A stretch of DNA of 13,184 bases from Lysobacterales bacterium UBA5700 (GTDB lineage Bacteria > Pseudomonadota > Gammaproteobacteria > Xanthomonadales > Xanthomonadaceae), in assembly GCA_002420085.1 (NCBI GenBank), contig DIHI01000103.1, forward strand, positions 1-13,184, read 5' to 3'. Under the pieces are notes generated by a model. That model ran no database searches, was not told the origin of the DNA, and worked only from the letters and a program-made list of their open reading frames with translations. Shown one piece after another: positions 6,891-13,184 of the stretch; within the stretch, counting starts at the first letter, position 1, and each line of letters opens with the position of its first letter. Position numbers and translations under genes: made by a program.

Positions 6891-8096
6891 ATGTCGGTCC
6901 GAAATCTGTACTCGCCGCTGGCGCAATGGCTGTCCAACCCCCATGCCAGCCGCCATGCCGCAGTCACTCCGAACCCCCACCTGGCGGCCGGCCGGATGCG
7001 GCCGATCTTGACTGGCCTGATCCTGACTGGCCTGTTCGTGCTCGGTCTGCTCGCCGGCTGTGCCAGCAGCCCCTACCGCACCGGCTATTACTACCCGGCT
7101 GAACACGGCCAGGGCGATTACTACTCGGCACCCGCCGAGCGCAGCTATCGCGATCCGTACTACTACGGCTACGGCCCCTACTATGGCGGCTTCTACCACT
7201 CACCCTACTACCGCAGCCATGGCTTCTATGGCCACTACCCGTATTCCCCCTACCGCTTCCACCGCCAGCGCATCGGGCTGGGGTATGGGCATGGCTACGG
7301 CTACAACGGTGTCGGCTACGGTCCAAGCTATGGCTATGGTTACAACGATGGGTATGGGTATGGCCCGAGCTACGGACTCGGCCTGCACTTCAGCGTGAAT
7401 CGTCATCGGGGTGGCCATGACCGGGGCGATGACCCGCACCGGGGCGATCACCGCCACGACCGCAACCCTGACCGCGACCATGACCGCCACAGCCCTCGGG
7501 ATCGGCCACAGCCGGTTCGGGTGATCCACCATCCGGATGGCGAAAATCGCCACATCCGTCGAAGCACACCGATCAAGCACGCACCCGATACCTTTCGACC
7601 AATGACCGGCAACATGCGCGCCGACCGGTCCGCACCGACCCCCGAGCAGTCCCGCACGCCGCGCTTCGGCGCACAGCCGCTGCCGACCACCCCCGTGGCC
7701 CATCAGGCGCCGATTCGGGTCCGTGAAGGCACACGCTTCGATTCCGGTCCGCGCCGGATCGACACCGACACCCGCAAACCACGGGCGCAACGTTCACCTG
7801 ATGGCTTCGGCCCGATGACCGGCGATCGCCGTGCCGGTCGCACCCTCACCCCTGCCGATTCGGTTCGCCAGTCGGGCCTCGCTACCCGTCAGAGCGTGCC
7901 GAATCCCAGCCATCAGGCTCCGATCCGTGTCCGCGAAGGCACACGCATCGATCCTGGCCCACGTCGCATCGACATCGACGGCAATACCCACAGCCGCCAG
8001 CGGCCGGAGCCACCGAAATCGGTGCCGAGATCGGCACCAGCACCGTCGCGACCGATGTCCGACCGAGGTGAGGCTGAGTCCGAACAGTTGCGCTGA
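6891..8096 (+). CDS. Hypothetical Tyr/Gly-rich lipoprotein with duplicated C-terminal segment
   Basis: I do not recognise a family. Start: ATG 6891 has GGGAGG 6 bases upstream and gives 401 residues with lipobox LLAGC, Cys57. An in-frame ATG at 6996 would give a textbook lipoprotein signal (MRPIL...LLAGC, Cys22) but has no clear ribosome site. After the cysteine comes a Tyr/Gly-rich stretch (~58-165, with YYYGYGPYYGG and GYGYNDGYGYGPSYG), then a His/Arg/Asp-rich block (~171-205, RGGHDRGDDPHRGDH). A Pro/Arg-rich tail follows, containing two copies of a ~70-residue unit that share PMTG and an identical HQAPIRVREGTR. Probably envelope-anchored and largely disordered; the His/Asp block could bind metal (guess). 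It is divergent from the transporter and convergent with the FGE-fold gene. The maintained high-GC reading frame, ribosome site and lipobox support a real gene. Confidence 0.8.
   Translation: MSVRNLYSPLAQWLSNPHASRHAAVTPNPHLAAGRMRPILTGLILTGLFVLGLLAGCASSPYRTGYYYPAEHGQGDYYSAPAERSYRDPYYYGYGPYYGGFYHSPYYRSHGFYGHYPYSPYRFHRQRIGLGYGHGYGYNGVGYGPSYGYGYNDGYGYGPSYGLGLHFSVNRHRGGHDRGDDPHRGDHRHDRNPDRDHDRHSPRDRPQPVRVIHHPDGENRHIRRSTPIKHAPDTFRPMTGNMRADRSAPTPEQSRTPRFGAQPLPTTPVAHQAPIRVREGTRFDSGPRRIDTDTRKPRAQRSPDGFGPMTGDRRAGRTLTPADSVRQSGLATRQSVPNPSHQAPIRVREGTRIDPGPRRIDIDGNTHSRQRPEPPKSVPRSAPAPSRPMSDRGEAESEQLR
7587..8000 (+). repeat. Tandem internal duplication in the lipoprotein gene (~210 bp units)
   Basis: Unit 1 begins at 7587 (DTFRPMTG) and unit 2 at 7800 (DGFGPMTG). 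Both run to PRRID at their ends. The shared HQAPIRVREGTR core starts at 7701 and 7911, exactly 210 bases apart. DNA identity is high in the core, with mostly silent third-position changes, and the two PMTG starts are 213 bases apart. This indicates an old in-frame duplication under protein-level constraint. Confidence 0.75.
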
Positions 8097-8171
8097 TCGC
8101 TCGCGGCTGACCGCTTGCCGCCGATCCCCCGCGCGAACCCCGTTGCCGTTCAAGCGATTCTGCGCTGACGG

Positions 8172-8208
8172 CAGCGGCACACCTGTCTACTCGGTGGGTG
8201 TGCCGCTG
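8172..8208. terminator. Perfect 12-bp inverted repeat between convergent genes
   Basis: CAGCGGCACACC (8172-8183) and GGTGTGCCGCTG (8197-8208) flank a 13-base loop. The right arm lies inside the last codons of the FGE-fold gene (stop at 8187-8189) and the left arm just beyond, 75 bp past the lipoprotein stop. It is strong enough to form on RNA from either strand and is well placed to separate the converging transcripts. No U-tract follows on either side, so it may act as an RNA-end stabiliser or a Rho-assisted terminator. Confidence 0.5.
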
Positions 8209-9017
8209 TCCGCCGGATACGCCGCCTCATCCATCGCACAACGGATGCCGTTCGAGCCGTACAGGTCGCGGTTGCCGGTGACCGGCTTGCTGAATCGGTT
8301 GGACACCCGCTGGGCACGGGGCTTCTCGTCCCATGAGCCGGCCTTGATCACCTTGCGCACACCCTTCGCCGGACCATGCAGATCGCCGGCTGCGTACAGT
8401 CTCACGTAGGCGTCCTCGGCATACCAGTTCGCCACCCATTCACTGGTGCCGCCGATCATGTCGTGTAGACCCAGCGGATTGGCGGGAAACGAGTTGCGCG
8501 GCCAGGACAGGTCACGCCAGCAGCCATCGGTCTCGGTATCAGGTTGTTCCGGTCCGCCGGGATCGATCACCGCACGGGTGCAGTCAGCCGGTGCCTGACC
8601 CCACCAGTACGGCGTGTCGGTCCCCGCACGGGCCGCCTTTTCCCATTCGGCCTCCCACGCCAGGCGTGCGCCGCGCCAGGTGCAGTACTGGTTGGCCAGA
8701 TTCCAGTTGACGCAGTTGACCGGGTAGTCGTCACGGCCGGGAGCATCGTAGTTGCAATAGTGCGTGCGTCGATGGTCGAAGGGCCGTTCGCAAGCGCCGG
8801 CCTCGACGCAGGCGCGGAATTCGGCCACCGAGGTCTCGCTTCGATCGATGTAGAAGCCGGGGACATCCACACGCATCCCGCCCTCCGGGCCCTCATCCGC
8901 CTCACACAGGACATCACCCGCTGAACAGCCCATCTGAAATGGGCCCGCAGGGACATGCACCATGTCAGTGTTGAGTGCGGGTCCGAAGATCGACAGCAGC
9001 AGATTGAAAACCAGCAC
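8187..9017 (-). CDS. Exported FGE-sulfatase (SUMF1-fold) domain protein lacking the catalytic cysteines
   Basis: Formylglycine-generating-enzyme fold, probably a structural or binding version. Start: GTG 9017 with GGGAG 6 bases upstream gives 276 residues. An in-frame ATG at 9077 adds 20 residues with arginines that could serve as a signal n-region but has no ribosome site. Seen: hydrophobic N-terminus (LVFNLLLSIFG), then domain landmarks MVHVPAGPFQMG (19-30), FYIDRSETSVAEF, LAWEAEWEKAARAG (119-132), GLHDMIGGTSEWVANWY (183-199) and C-terminal GSNGIRCA. Where active FGE has the redox/copper cysteine pair after GGSF, this protein reads GSWDEKPRAQR (~227-237) with no cysteine, so sulfatase activation is unlikely. 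About ten other cysteines are scattered through it, fitting an oxidised periplasmic protein. No sulfatase gene is nearby. It is convergent with the lipoprotein gene. Start uncertain; fold confident. Confidence 0.88.
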   Translation of the reverse strand: MLVFNLLLSIFGPALNTDMVHVPAGPFQMGCSAGDVLCEADEGPEGGMRVDVPGFYIDRSETSVAEFRACVEAGACERPFDHRRTHYCNYDAPGRDDYPVNCVNWNLANQYCTWRGARLAWEAEWEKAARAGTDTPYWWGQAPADCTRAVIDPGGPEQPDTETDGCWRDLSWPRNSFPANPLGLHDMIGGTSEWVANWYAEDAYVRLYAAGDLHGPAKGVRKVIKAGSWDEKPRAQRVSNRFSKPVTGNRDLYGSNGIRCAMDEAAYPADSGTPTE

Positions 9018-9299
9018 GATCGACTCCCGACACGGTGTTCTGCCCGGTCGGTTTGACCGGATCGTTCCACTGACCATCGCGACGGAGGAACATTCCCCAC
9101 GACCGAATGCCGCTCAGCATGCCCGAACCTGCGCTCATCAGCGGCACGTCGGCCGATCGACCACATTCGCAGCCCGTGTCAGGCGTGACTCATGGCGCTG
9201 GAGCTGCCCGTCCATCGGCCGAAAGCCTACGCCGGTCGGTAAACCCTTCATTTGCCCGGTTTTTGCTTGCACCTGTGGGAAGTCGAAGCGCATTCTTGC
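9018..9299. other. Gene-free stretch upstream of the FGE-fold gene
   Basis: Open frames here are on the wrong strand or have compositionally odd Ser/Pro/Arg-rich products, so I call no gene. The one clear element is a hairpin or operator at 9044-9060: CCGGTC and GACCGG around GGTTT, 27 bp upstream of the GTG at 9017, likely in the leader or promoter of the FGE-fold gene. No convincing -35/-10 pair was found for that gene. Confidence 0.5.
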
Positions 9300-9448
9300 T
9301 GTCATCGAGATCACCTCGACTGACATTCTGCGTCGGTTTTTGACCCGACGCGCGAGCATGAAGGTCATGCTCACCGTCTGTCCGACGCCCGGCATCCGGT
9401 CCCCTGGATTCCCCCTGTTCCAAAAGACCCGCCGGGCGTCGGCCTTTT
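9300..9448 (+). ncRNA. Candidate structured non-coding RNA: four consecutive stem-loops ending in a U-tract
   Basis: Seen in 149 bases with no credible gene. H1, 9300-9325: a 10-bp stem (TGTCATCGAG side) with one bulged C and a 5-base loop. H2, 9330-9351: GCGTCGG with CCGACGC, 8-base loop. H3, 9354-9372: GAGCATGA with TCATGCTC, 3-base loop AGG. H4, 9382-9442: 12 perfect pairs, CCGACGCCCGGC with GCCGGGCGTCGG, around a 37-base loop holding CCCC (9401-9404) and CCCCC (9411-9415). H4 is followed by CCTTTTCT on plus only, so the RNA would run on plus. GCGTCGG and CCGACGC each occur twice, so H2 and H4 arms can also pair with each other. No good promoter was found upstream. It could be an sRNA or a folded leader. 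C-rich loops are a known feature of Xanthomonas sX13, but the arrangement here does not identify it. Confidence 0.45.
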
Positions 9449-9550
9449 CTGCGATCGAACGCCCTGTCCCGCCATGCTCTGCCGGGGGAGCCAGCTCGTG
9501 CCGCTGCCTGCCGAGCCGGCCAAGCGCCCCAGCACTGCACCGGCGCATCG

Positions 9551-9556
9551 TATAAA
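9551..9556 (+). promoter_or_regulatory. Possible -10 element TATAAA
   Basis: TATAAAAT lies in an AT-rich island (9549-9585) in GC-rich DNA, about 315 bp upstream of mnmG. No acceptable -35 lies 16-18 bp upstream, and no promoter fits well on the minus strand either. It may start a long mnmG leader or a separate transcript. Weak call. Confidence 0.2.
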
Positions 9557-9671
9557 ATGTCATCTACATCAACACGTTATTCCTGCGTGTCGATGCCATT
9601 CCAGAACATGCGCCGCTACCTGCTTGATTTCCGCTCGTGCCATCGCTCAGCCGCGACCGAACGCACCGACG

Positions 9672-9703
9672 AAAAAAAGCCGGGAGCCCGAAGGCCCCCG
9701 GCT
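9672..9703 (-). terminator. Intrinsic terminator on the minus strand, UUCG tetraloop and U7
   Basis: Read on minus: AGCCGGGGGCC, loop TTCG, GGCTCCCGGCT, then T6 more (U-tract of seven counting the stem end). The 11-bp stem has one G-U pair and the closing C-G pair of a stable cUUCGg loop. On plus the G-U becomes an A/C mismatch and no U-tract follows, so it acts on minus-strand transcripts. No minus-strand gene lies upstream of it; the next gene is mnmG on plus. Confidence 0.85.
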
Positions 9704-9800
9704 GGCTTCCCCTCGACATGCAGCCGGCCCCTGTTCCTAAGCCGGCGACGCCCCCCAGCGTTGCTGTCGTGGGTGCCCGGCAGTTGAAGCACGAAGCATG
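9672..9800 (-). ncRNA. Possible minus-strand small RNA ending at the UUCG terminator
   Basis: Inferred from the orphan terminator at its 3' end. Upstream of the terminator the minus strand has further pairing: GCCGGC at 9746-9741 with GCCGGC at 9728-9723 around a 12-base loop, and CAGC-AAC-GCTG just before it. No good minus-strand promoter is visible, so the 5' end (9800) is a placeholder. It would be transcribed divergently from mnmG. An antisense or read-through transcript from the mnmG region is the alternative. Confidence 0.3.
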
Positions 9801-9822
9801 CCAGCGTTTGCCGCCTTGGCAT

Positions 9823-9831
9823 TGCTAGAAT
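9823..9831 (+). promoter_or_regulatory. Extended -10 promoter for mnmG
   Basis: TGC followed by TAGAAT (9826-9831) matches the extended -10 pattern TG-N-TATAAT with one change. The predicted start is near 9838, 33 nt before the ATG at 9871. No good -35 is present at 16-18 bp, which extended -10 promoters can tolerate. Confidence 0.5.
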
Positions 9832-9870
9832 GGGCGATCGCATTCGCTCCCGATTCGGGCGCTGAAAACC

Positions 9871-11751
9871 ATGAACCATTTCACACATTCATTTGATGTG
9901 ATCGTCGTTGGCGGCGGCCACGCCGGAACCGAAGCGGCACTCGCCGCTGCCCGCGCCGGTGCCCGCACCCTGCTGCTCACTCACTCGATCGAGACGGTCG
10001 GTGTGATGAGTTGCAACCCGGCGATCGGCGGCATCGGCAAGGGCCATCTGGTCAAGGAGATCGACGCCCTGGGCGGCATCATGGCGCGAGCCGCCGATGC
10101 TGCCGGCATCCAGTGGCGACGCCTGAACGCGAGCAAGGGGCCGGCCGTGCGCGCCACCCGTTGCCAGGCCGATCGCACTCTGTACCGCCGATTCATCCGA
10201 AAGGCGGTCGAATCGCAGCCCGGACTCAGTCTGTTCCAGGCCGCCGTCGACGACATCGAAATGGCCAATGGCCGGGTGCAGGCGGTGTCCACCCAATCCG
10301 GCCTGCGATTCCCGTGTGCCAATGTCGTGCTGACGGCCGGGACATTCCTGGCCGGCAAGGTCCATGTCGGGCCGGTCCAGTATGCGGCCGGTCGTGCTGG
10401 CGACCCTCCGGCGGAGACGCTGGCGCTGCGGCTGCGCGAGGGACCGTTCACGGTCGGCCGGCTGAAGACCGGCACACCGCCCCGGATCGATGGCCGGTCA
10501 CTGAATTACTCGGTCATGCAGGAACAACCGGGCGACGATCCGCGACCGGTGTTCTCGTTCATGGGCTCCCCCGAGGATCACCCAGCCCAGGTCAGTTGCT
10601 GGATCACCCATACCGACGAACGTGGCCACGACCTGATCCGCGCTGCGCTCGACCGCTCGCCGCTGTACACCGGCGCCATCGAGGGCATCGGCCCGCGCTA
10701 TTGCCCGTCGATCGAGGACAAGGTGGTGCGGTTTGCCGACAAGACCAGCCACCAGGTGTTCGTCGAGCCCGAGGGGCTGGACGTGGTCGAGGTCTATCCC
10801 AACGGCATTTCCACCTCGCTGCCGTTCGATGTCCAGATGGCCCTGGTGCGTTCGATCCGCGGCTTCGAGAATGCCCACATCACCCGGCCCGGGTATGCCA
10901 TCGAATACGATTTCTTCGACCCGCGCGGGTTGCAGGCATCGCTCGAATGCAAGTCGATCGAAGGGCTGTTCTTCGCTGGTCAGATCAATGGCACGACCGG
11001 TTACGAAGAGGCCGCTGCCCAGGGCCTGATCGCCGGCCTGAATGCCGCCCGGCGCGCACTCGGGCATGCGCCCTGGAGCCCCGGCCGGGACTTGGCCTAC
11101 ATCGGCGTGCTGATCGATGATCTGATCACTCACGGCACCACCGAGCCGTACCGGATGTTCACCTCACGGGCCGAGTATCGATTGCGACTGCGCGAGGACA
11201 ATGCCGACCTGCGGCTGACCGCTGTCGGCCGCGACCTTGGCCTGGTCGAGGATGTCCGCTGGCGGGCATTCTGCGAAAAGCGCGAGGCGATCGAGCGCGA
11301 ACGCGCCCGTCTGGCCGGCTGGCGGCTGGCGGCCGGCAGCGAACGCGCCCAGGATGCCGAGCGCGTGCTCGGGATCCGGATCACACGCGATGCCAGCGCC
11401 CTGGATCTGCTACGACGACCGGAACTCGACCATGCCCGGATAGCGGCGCTCCTGCCGCCGGAGCCAGTGGCTGCGGTGGTGTCCGAGCAGGTCGAGATCG
11501 AGACCAAGTATTCCGGCTACCTCGATCGCCAGCAGGACCAGATCGAACGTCAGCGCCGGCATGAGGACACCACGTTCCCGGATGGTTTCGACTTTTCGAG
11601 TGTCCTTGGACTGTCGGCCGAGGTTCGCCAGAAACTCGAACGGGTGCGGCCGGAAACGATCGGCCAGGCCCGACGAATACCGGGCATGACGCCGGCCGCG
11701 ATCGCCCTGCTGCTGGTCCATCTGACTCGCCGACACCGGCGCAGCGCCTGA
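9871..11751 (+). CDS. mnmG: tRNA uridine-5-carboxymethylaminomethyl(34) synthesis enzyme MnmG (GidA)
   Basis: Cytoplasmic FAD enzyme that, with the GTPase MnmE, adds the (carboxymethyl)aminomethyl group to C5 of wobble uridine U34 in several tRNAs, using methylene-tetrahydrofolate and NADH. Seen: 626 residues (E. coli 629). FAD-binding GGGHAG at 14-19; signature [20 protein letters not shown] with Cys48; [13 protein letters not shown] with Cys278, the counterparts of E. coli Cys47 and Cys277; [30 protein letters not shown]; the DNADLRLT block; and the C-terminal helical MnmE-binding part ([36 protein letters not shown]). Start ATG 9871 matches the family N-terminus, but the ribosome site is poor (GCTGAAAACC). 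It is not followed by rsmG or parA/parB as in many bacteria; the next gene is DUF2062, 301 bp on. Confidence 0.98.
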   Translation: MNHFTHSFDVIVVGGGHAGTEAALAAARAGARTLLLTHSIETVGVMSCNPAIGGIGKGHLVKEIDALGGIMARAADAAGIQWRRLNASKGPAVRATRCQADRTLYRRFIRKAVESQPGLSLFQAAVDDIEMANGRVQAVSTQSGLRFPCANVVLTAGTFLAGKVHVGPVQYAAGRAGDPPAETLALRLREGPFTVGRLKTGTPPRIDGRSLNYSVMQEQPGDDPRPVFSFMGSPEDHPAQVSCWITHTDERGHDLIRAALDRSPLYTGAIEGIGPRYCPSIEDKVVRFADKTSHQVFVEPEGLDVVEVYPNGISTSLPFDVQMALVRSIRGFENAHITRPGYAIEYDFFDPRGLQASLECKSIEGLFFAGQINGTTGYEEAAAQGLIAGLNAARRALGHAPWSPGRDLAYIGVLIDDLITHGTTEPYRMFTSRAEYRLRLREDNADLRLTAVGRDLGLVEDVRWRAFCEKREAIERERARLAGWRLAAGSERAQDAERVLGIRITRDASALDLLRRPELDHARIAALLPPEPVAAVVSEQVEIETKYSGYLDRQQDQIERQRRHEDTTFPDGFDFSSVLGLSAEVRQKLERVRPETIGQARRIPGMTPAAIALLLVHLTRRHRRSA

Positions 11752-12052
11752 ACGGCGCAGCAATCGCCACCCGGCACCGTCATCGCCGGGTCCGGACGGG
11801 CGGCTACACTGCGGACTCGGCGGCTGTTCCTTGCGCTTGGGGACGCGGACGGTCGCGAAGGTTCTTCGGTTGATCGGTTGGGTTTCGGGTTTGCCCGACA
11901 CCTGCCGCCAACCGAATTCGCGCACCACGCCACCCCGGACGCAGCGCAGCAGGACCGATGGTCCGTGCCGATATCAATTGTCGACATCGCGTCTCCGGGC
12001 GGTCCGGGGCTGCGGTTTCGCATGCCCCGCACGCCCGCCGAGCCCGCCCCCC
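11752..12052 (+). other. 301-bp intergenic region with pairing potential, no gene seen
   Basis: Just after mnmG, ACCCGGC (11769-11775) pairs with GCCGGGT (11785-11791) around a 9-base loop, a possible U-less terminator. TACACT at 11805-11810 is a possible -10 without a good -35. A nested structure follows: TCGGTTGG (11874-11881) with CCAACCGA (11908-11915), enclosing TCGGG/CCCGA (11885-11898) with a TTTG loop; TTCGGTTG at 11865-11872 can compete for the same right arm. An open frame from 11831 reads into DUF2062, but its first 74 residues look non-protein. Confidence 0.4.
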
Positions 12053-12622
12053 ATGCATGAAGAGCTGCACCGCCATCGCCTGAGCCTGCTGCGCCGAAAA
12101 CGCTGGTTGCGGCGCCTGCTGCGACCGCTGCCACGACGCGCCAATGTCCGCCGATATCCGGTCATCAAGTGGTTCGCGGAACGTGCCGGCCGACTGCCCT
12201 TCCTGTGGTCGTTCAAGCGCTCCTCGGTGGTGCCGGCGCTGTATTTCGGATCGGTGTTGTCGTTCCTGCCACTGTACGGCGTCCAATTCGCCCTGGCCTT
12301 CGCGGCGGCCCTGCTGTTGCGTGCCAACGTAACGGTCATGTTCGGCCTGCAACTGATCACCAACCCACTCACGGTCGGGCCGATCTACTACCTCACCTAC
12401 AAGCTCGGCATGTGGCTGATGGCGACCACCGGCATGACCGGGGCCGTGATCGGTGTCGGCACACGGGTCAATGCCCTGTTCCTGGGCGGCACCGTGGCTG
12501 GCCTGGCCACGGCCCTGTTGATCGACATCGCCTGGCAACTGGTCGCCTGGGAAGCGCGGGTGTTCCGGGCGCGCTTCGAGCGGCTCAAGCGTGCCAATGA
12601 GGAACGCACCCGACTGCCCTGA
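12053..12622 (+). CDS. DUF2062 inner-membrane protein
   Basis: Small membrane protein of a widespread proteobacterial family whose biochemical role is unknown; some family domains are fused to glycosyltransferases. Seen: 189 residues from ATG 12053, the usual size. The first ~35 residues are strongly basic (RRKRWLRRLLRPLPRR). The family core follows at ~57-110: PALYFGSVLSFLPLYGVQ, then a hydrophobic helix and NVTVMFGLQLITNPLTVGP, then IYYLTYKLG. A final long hydrophobic stretch (~140-168) precedes a charged tail (ARFERLKRANEERTR). No ribosome site is visible upstream of the ATG (C-rich leader), and the same frame is open back to 11831, so the start is the family-consistent choice rather than a proven one. 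The stop lies 27 bp before the sialidase-like gene, so the two may be co-transcribed. Confidence 0.9.
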   Translation: MHEELHRHRLSLLRRKRWLRRLLRPLPRRANVRRYPVIKWFAERAGRLPFLWSFKRSSVVPALYFGSVLSFLPLYGVQFALAFAAALLLRANVTVMFGLQLITNPLTVGPIYYLTYKLGMWLMATTGMTGAVIGVGTRVNALFLGGTVAGLATALLIDIAWQLVAWEARVFRARFERLKRANEERTRLP

Positions 12623-12649
12623 ACCCCGATTCTGCGTTAGGCTCACCCG

Positions 12650-13184
12650 ATGCATACTCGATATCGGTTCCTGATCAGCCTGCTGCTGGCTGGCCCATTG
12701 GCGGTGGCGGTCGCTGCGCAAACGGCCCCGACCCCGGTCGCTCTGCCCGATCATGGCCACGCCGCCCAGCCCCGCCTGCATGCCGGTCATGACGACCGGC
12801 TCTGGTTGAGCTGGGTCGAGCGGGTCGCCGAAGGCCGACACCGCCTGCGACTGAGCGACCTCGACGAAAGTGGCGCCTGGACGTCGGCACGGACCATTGC
12901 CGAGGGTGATGACTGGTTCGTCAACTGGGCCGATTTCCCGGCGGTGGCCAGCAGTGATGACGGTGGGCTTTGGGCGCACTGGCTGCGCAAGGTCGATCAG
13001 GCGCCCTATGCCTACGAGATTCGTGTCGCTCGTTCGGAGGATGGCGGTACGAGCTGGTCGCCCGCGCTGACGGTCCACGACGACGGCACCCCGACCGAGC
13101 ATGGTTTCGCCAGCCTGGTCGCGGTCGAGGGTGGCGGTCTGCTGATGGCCTGGCTCGATGGCCGGGAAACGGTCGGCCACGGTG
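12650..13184 (+). CDS. Exported sialidase-like BNR/Asp-box protein, 3'-truncated by window
   Basis: Probable secreted or periplasmic beta-propeller hydrolase or binding protein; substrate unknown. Seen: the first 178 codons only. A signal peptide covers ~1-23 (MHTRYRFLISLLL...AVAAQ). The repeats look like propeller blades: RLWLSWVER, WVN-like WFVNWADFPAVASS, GLWAHWLRK, and a perfect Asp-box S129-E-D-G-G-T-S-W136 followed by SPALTVHDD. A second match to the S-x-D-x-G-x-x-W pattern at 101-108 (SSDDGGLW) is at a different place in the blade and may be coincidental. The arginine triad of true sialidases would lie largely beyond the window, so I do not call an enzyme activity. Start ATG 12650 is set by the signal peptide; the ribosome site is weak (TTAGG). 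It follows DUF2062 by 27 bp. Confidence 0.82.
   Translation, partial: MHTRYRFLISLLLAGPLAVAVAAQTAPTPVALPDHGHAAQPRLHAGHDDRLWLSWVERVAEGRHRLRLSDLDESGAWTSARTIAEGDDWFVNWADFPAVASSDDGGLWAHWLRKVDQAPYAYEIRVARSEDGGTSWSPALTVHDDGTPTEHGFASLVAVEGGGLLMAWLDGRETVGHG

Noticed and set aside
9190..9260. Resemblance of the minus strand (GGGCAAATGAAGGGTTTACCG) to a c-di-GMP-I riboswitch
   Set aside because: The conserved GCAAAGCC core and tetraloop-receptor pairing are missing and no downstream gene is placed to be controlled.
8962..9563. Open frames on both strands (197 codons plus, 141 codons minus) upstream of the FGE-fold gene
   Set aside because: Ser/Pro/Arg-rich products without motif, weak starts, and they run through the stem-loop cluster, which explains the sequence better.
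11831..12052. In-frame 74-codon N-terminal extension of the DUF2062 protein
   Set aside because: Sequence is Arg/Pro/Ser-rich without likeness to the family, whose members begin with the short basic segment found at 12053.
11804..13180. Minus-strand open frame of 458 codons across the DUF2062 and sialidase-like genes
   Set aside because: Antisense to two genes with clear family motifs and a signal peptide; product is Gln/Arg-rich with no domain.
1..13184. Mobile element, CRISPR, tRNA/rRNA or defence island
   Set aside because: No transposase, integrase, spaced direct repeats, cloverleaf or known defence genes seen; composition looks even across the genes.

Overview
High-GC bacterial DNA, roughly two thirds G+C by eye. 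It most resembles a free-living gammaproteobacterium of the Lysobacterales (Xanthomonadales) or a close relative. That placement is inference: it rests on the PepN and MnmG sequences, a secreted proteinase K-like subtilase with a PPC tail, and the GC-rich codon use. There is no rRNA, CRISPR array, insertion sequence or phage gene. I recognise the families of all genes except one Tyr/Gly-rich lipoprotein.

Layout. (1) 1-1541, minus: secreted S8 serine protease whose 3' end runs off the window. (2) 1542-1956: shared control region with a very good sigma70 promoter for the protease and a perfect 19-bp dyad containing a T-N11-A core. (3) 1957-2940, plus: divergent CysB-like LysR regulator. (4) 3086-5740, plus: aminopeptidase N, with a strong dyad over its probable -10. 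(5) 5782-6723, minus: EamA/DMT transporter, convergent with pepN. (6) 6891-8096, plus: low-complexity lipoprotein with an internal duplication. (7) 8187-9017, minus: exported FGE/SUMF1-fold protein that lacks the catalytic cysteines, convergent with the lipoprotein across a 12-bp inverted repeat. (8) 9018-9870: about 850 bp with no credible gene but much RNA-like structure, namely four consecutive stem-loops ending in a U-tract on plus and an intrinsic terminator with a UUCG loop on minus. (9) 9871-11751, plus: mnmG. (10) 12053-12622, plus: DUF2062 membrane protein. (11) 12650 to the end, plus: exported sialidase-like BNR protein, truncated by the window.

How the parts may work together. The protease, PepN and possibly the transporter suggest a protein-scavenging lifestyle: extracellular cleavage, then cytoplasmic trimming of peptides. 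The divergent LysR gene is the natural candidate regulator of the protease. mnmG is housekeeping (tRNA wobble uridine modification) and stands apart from rsmG/parAB.

No obvious new multi-gene system is present. The most promising unexplained material is the structured non-coding stretch at 9300-9448, the orphan minus-strand terminator at 9672-9703, and the regulator/protease pair with its dyad.
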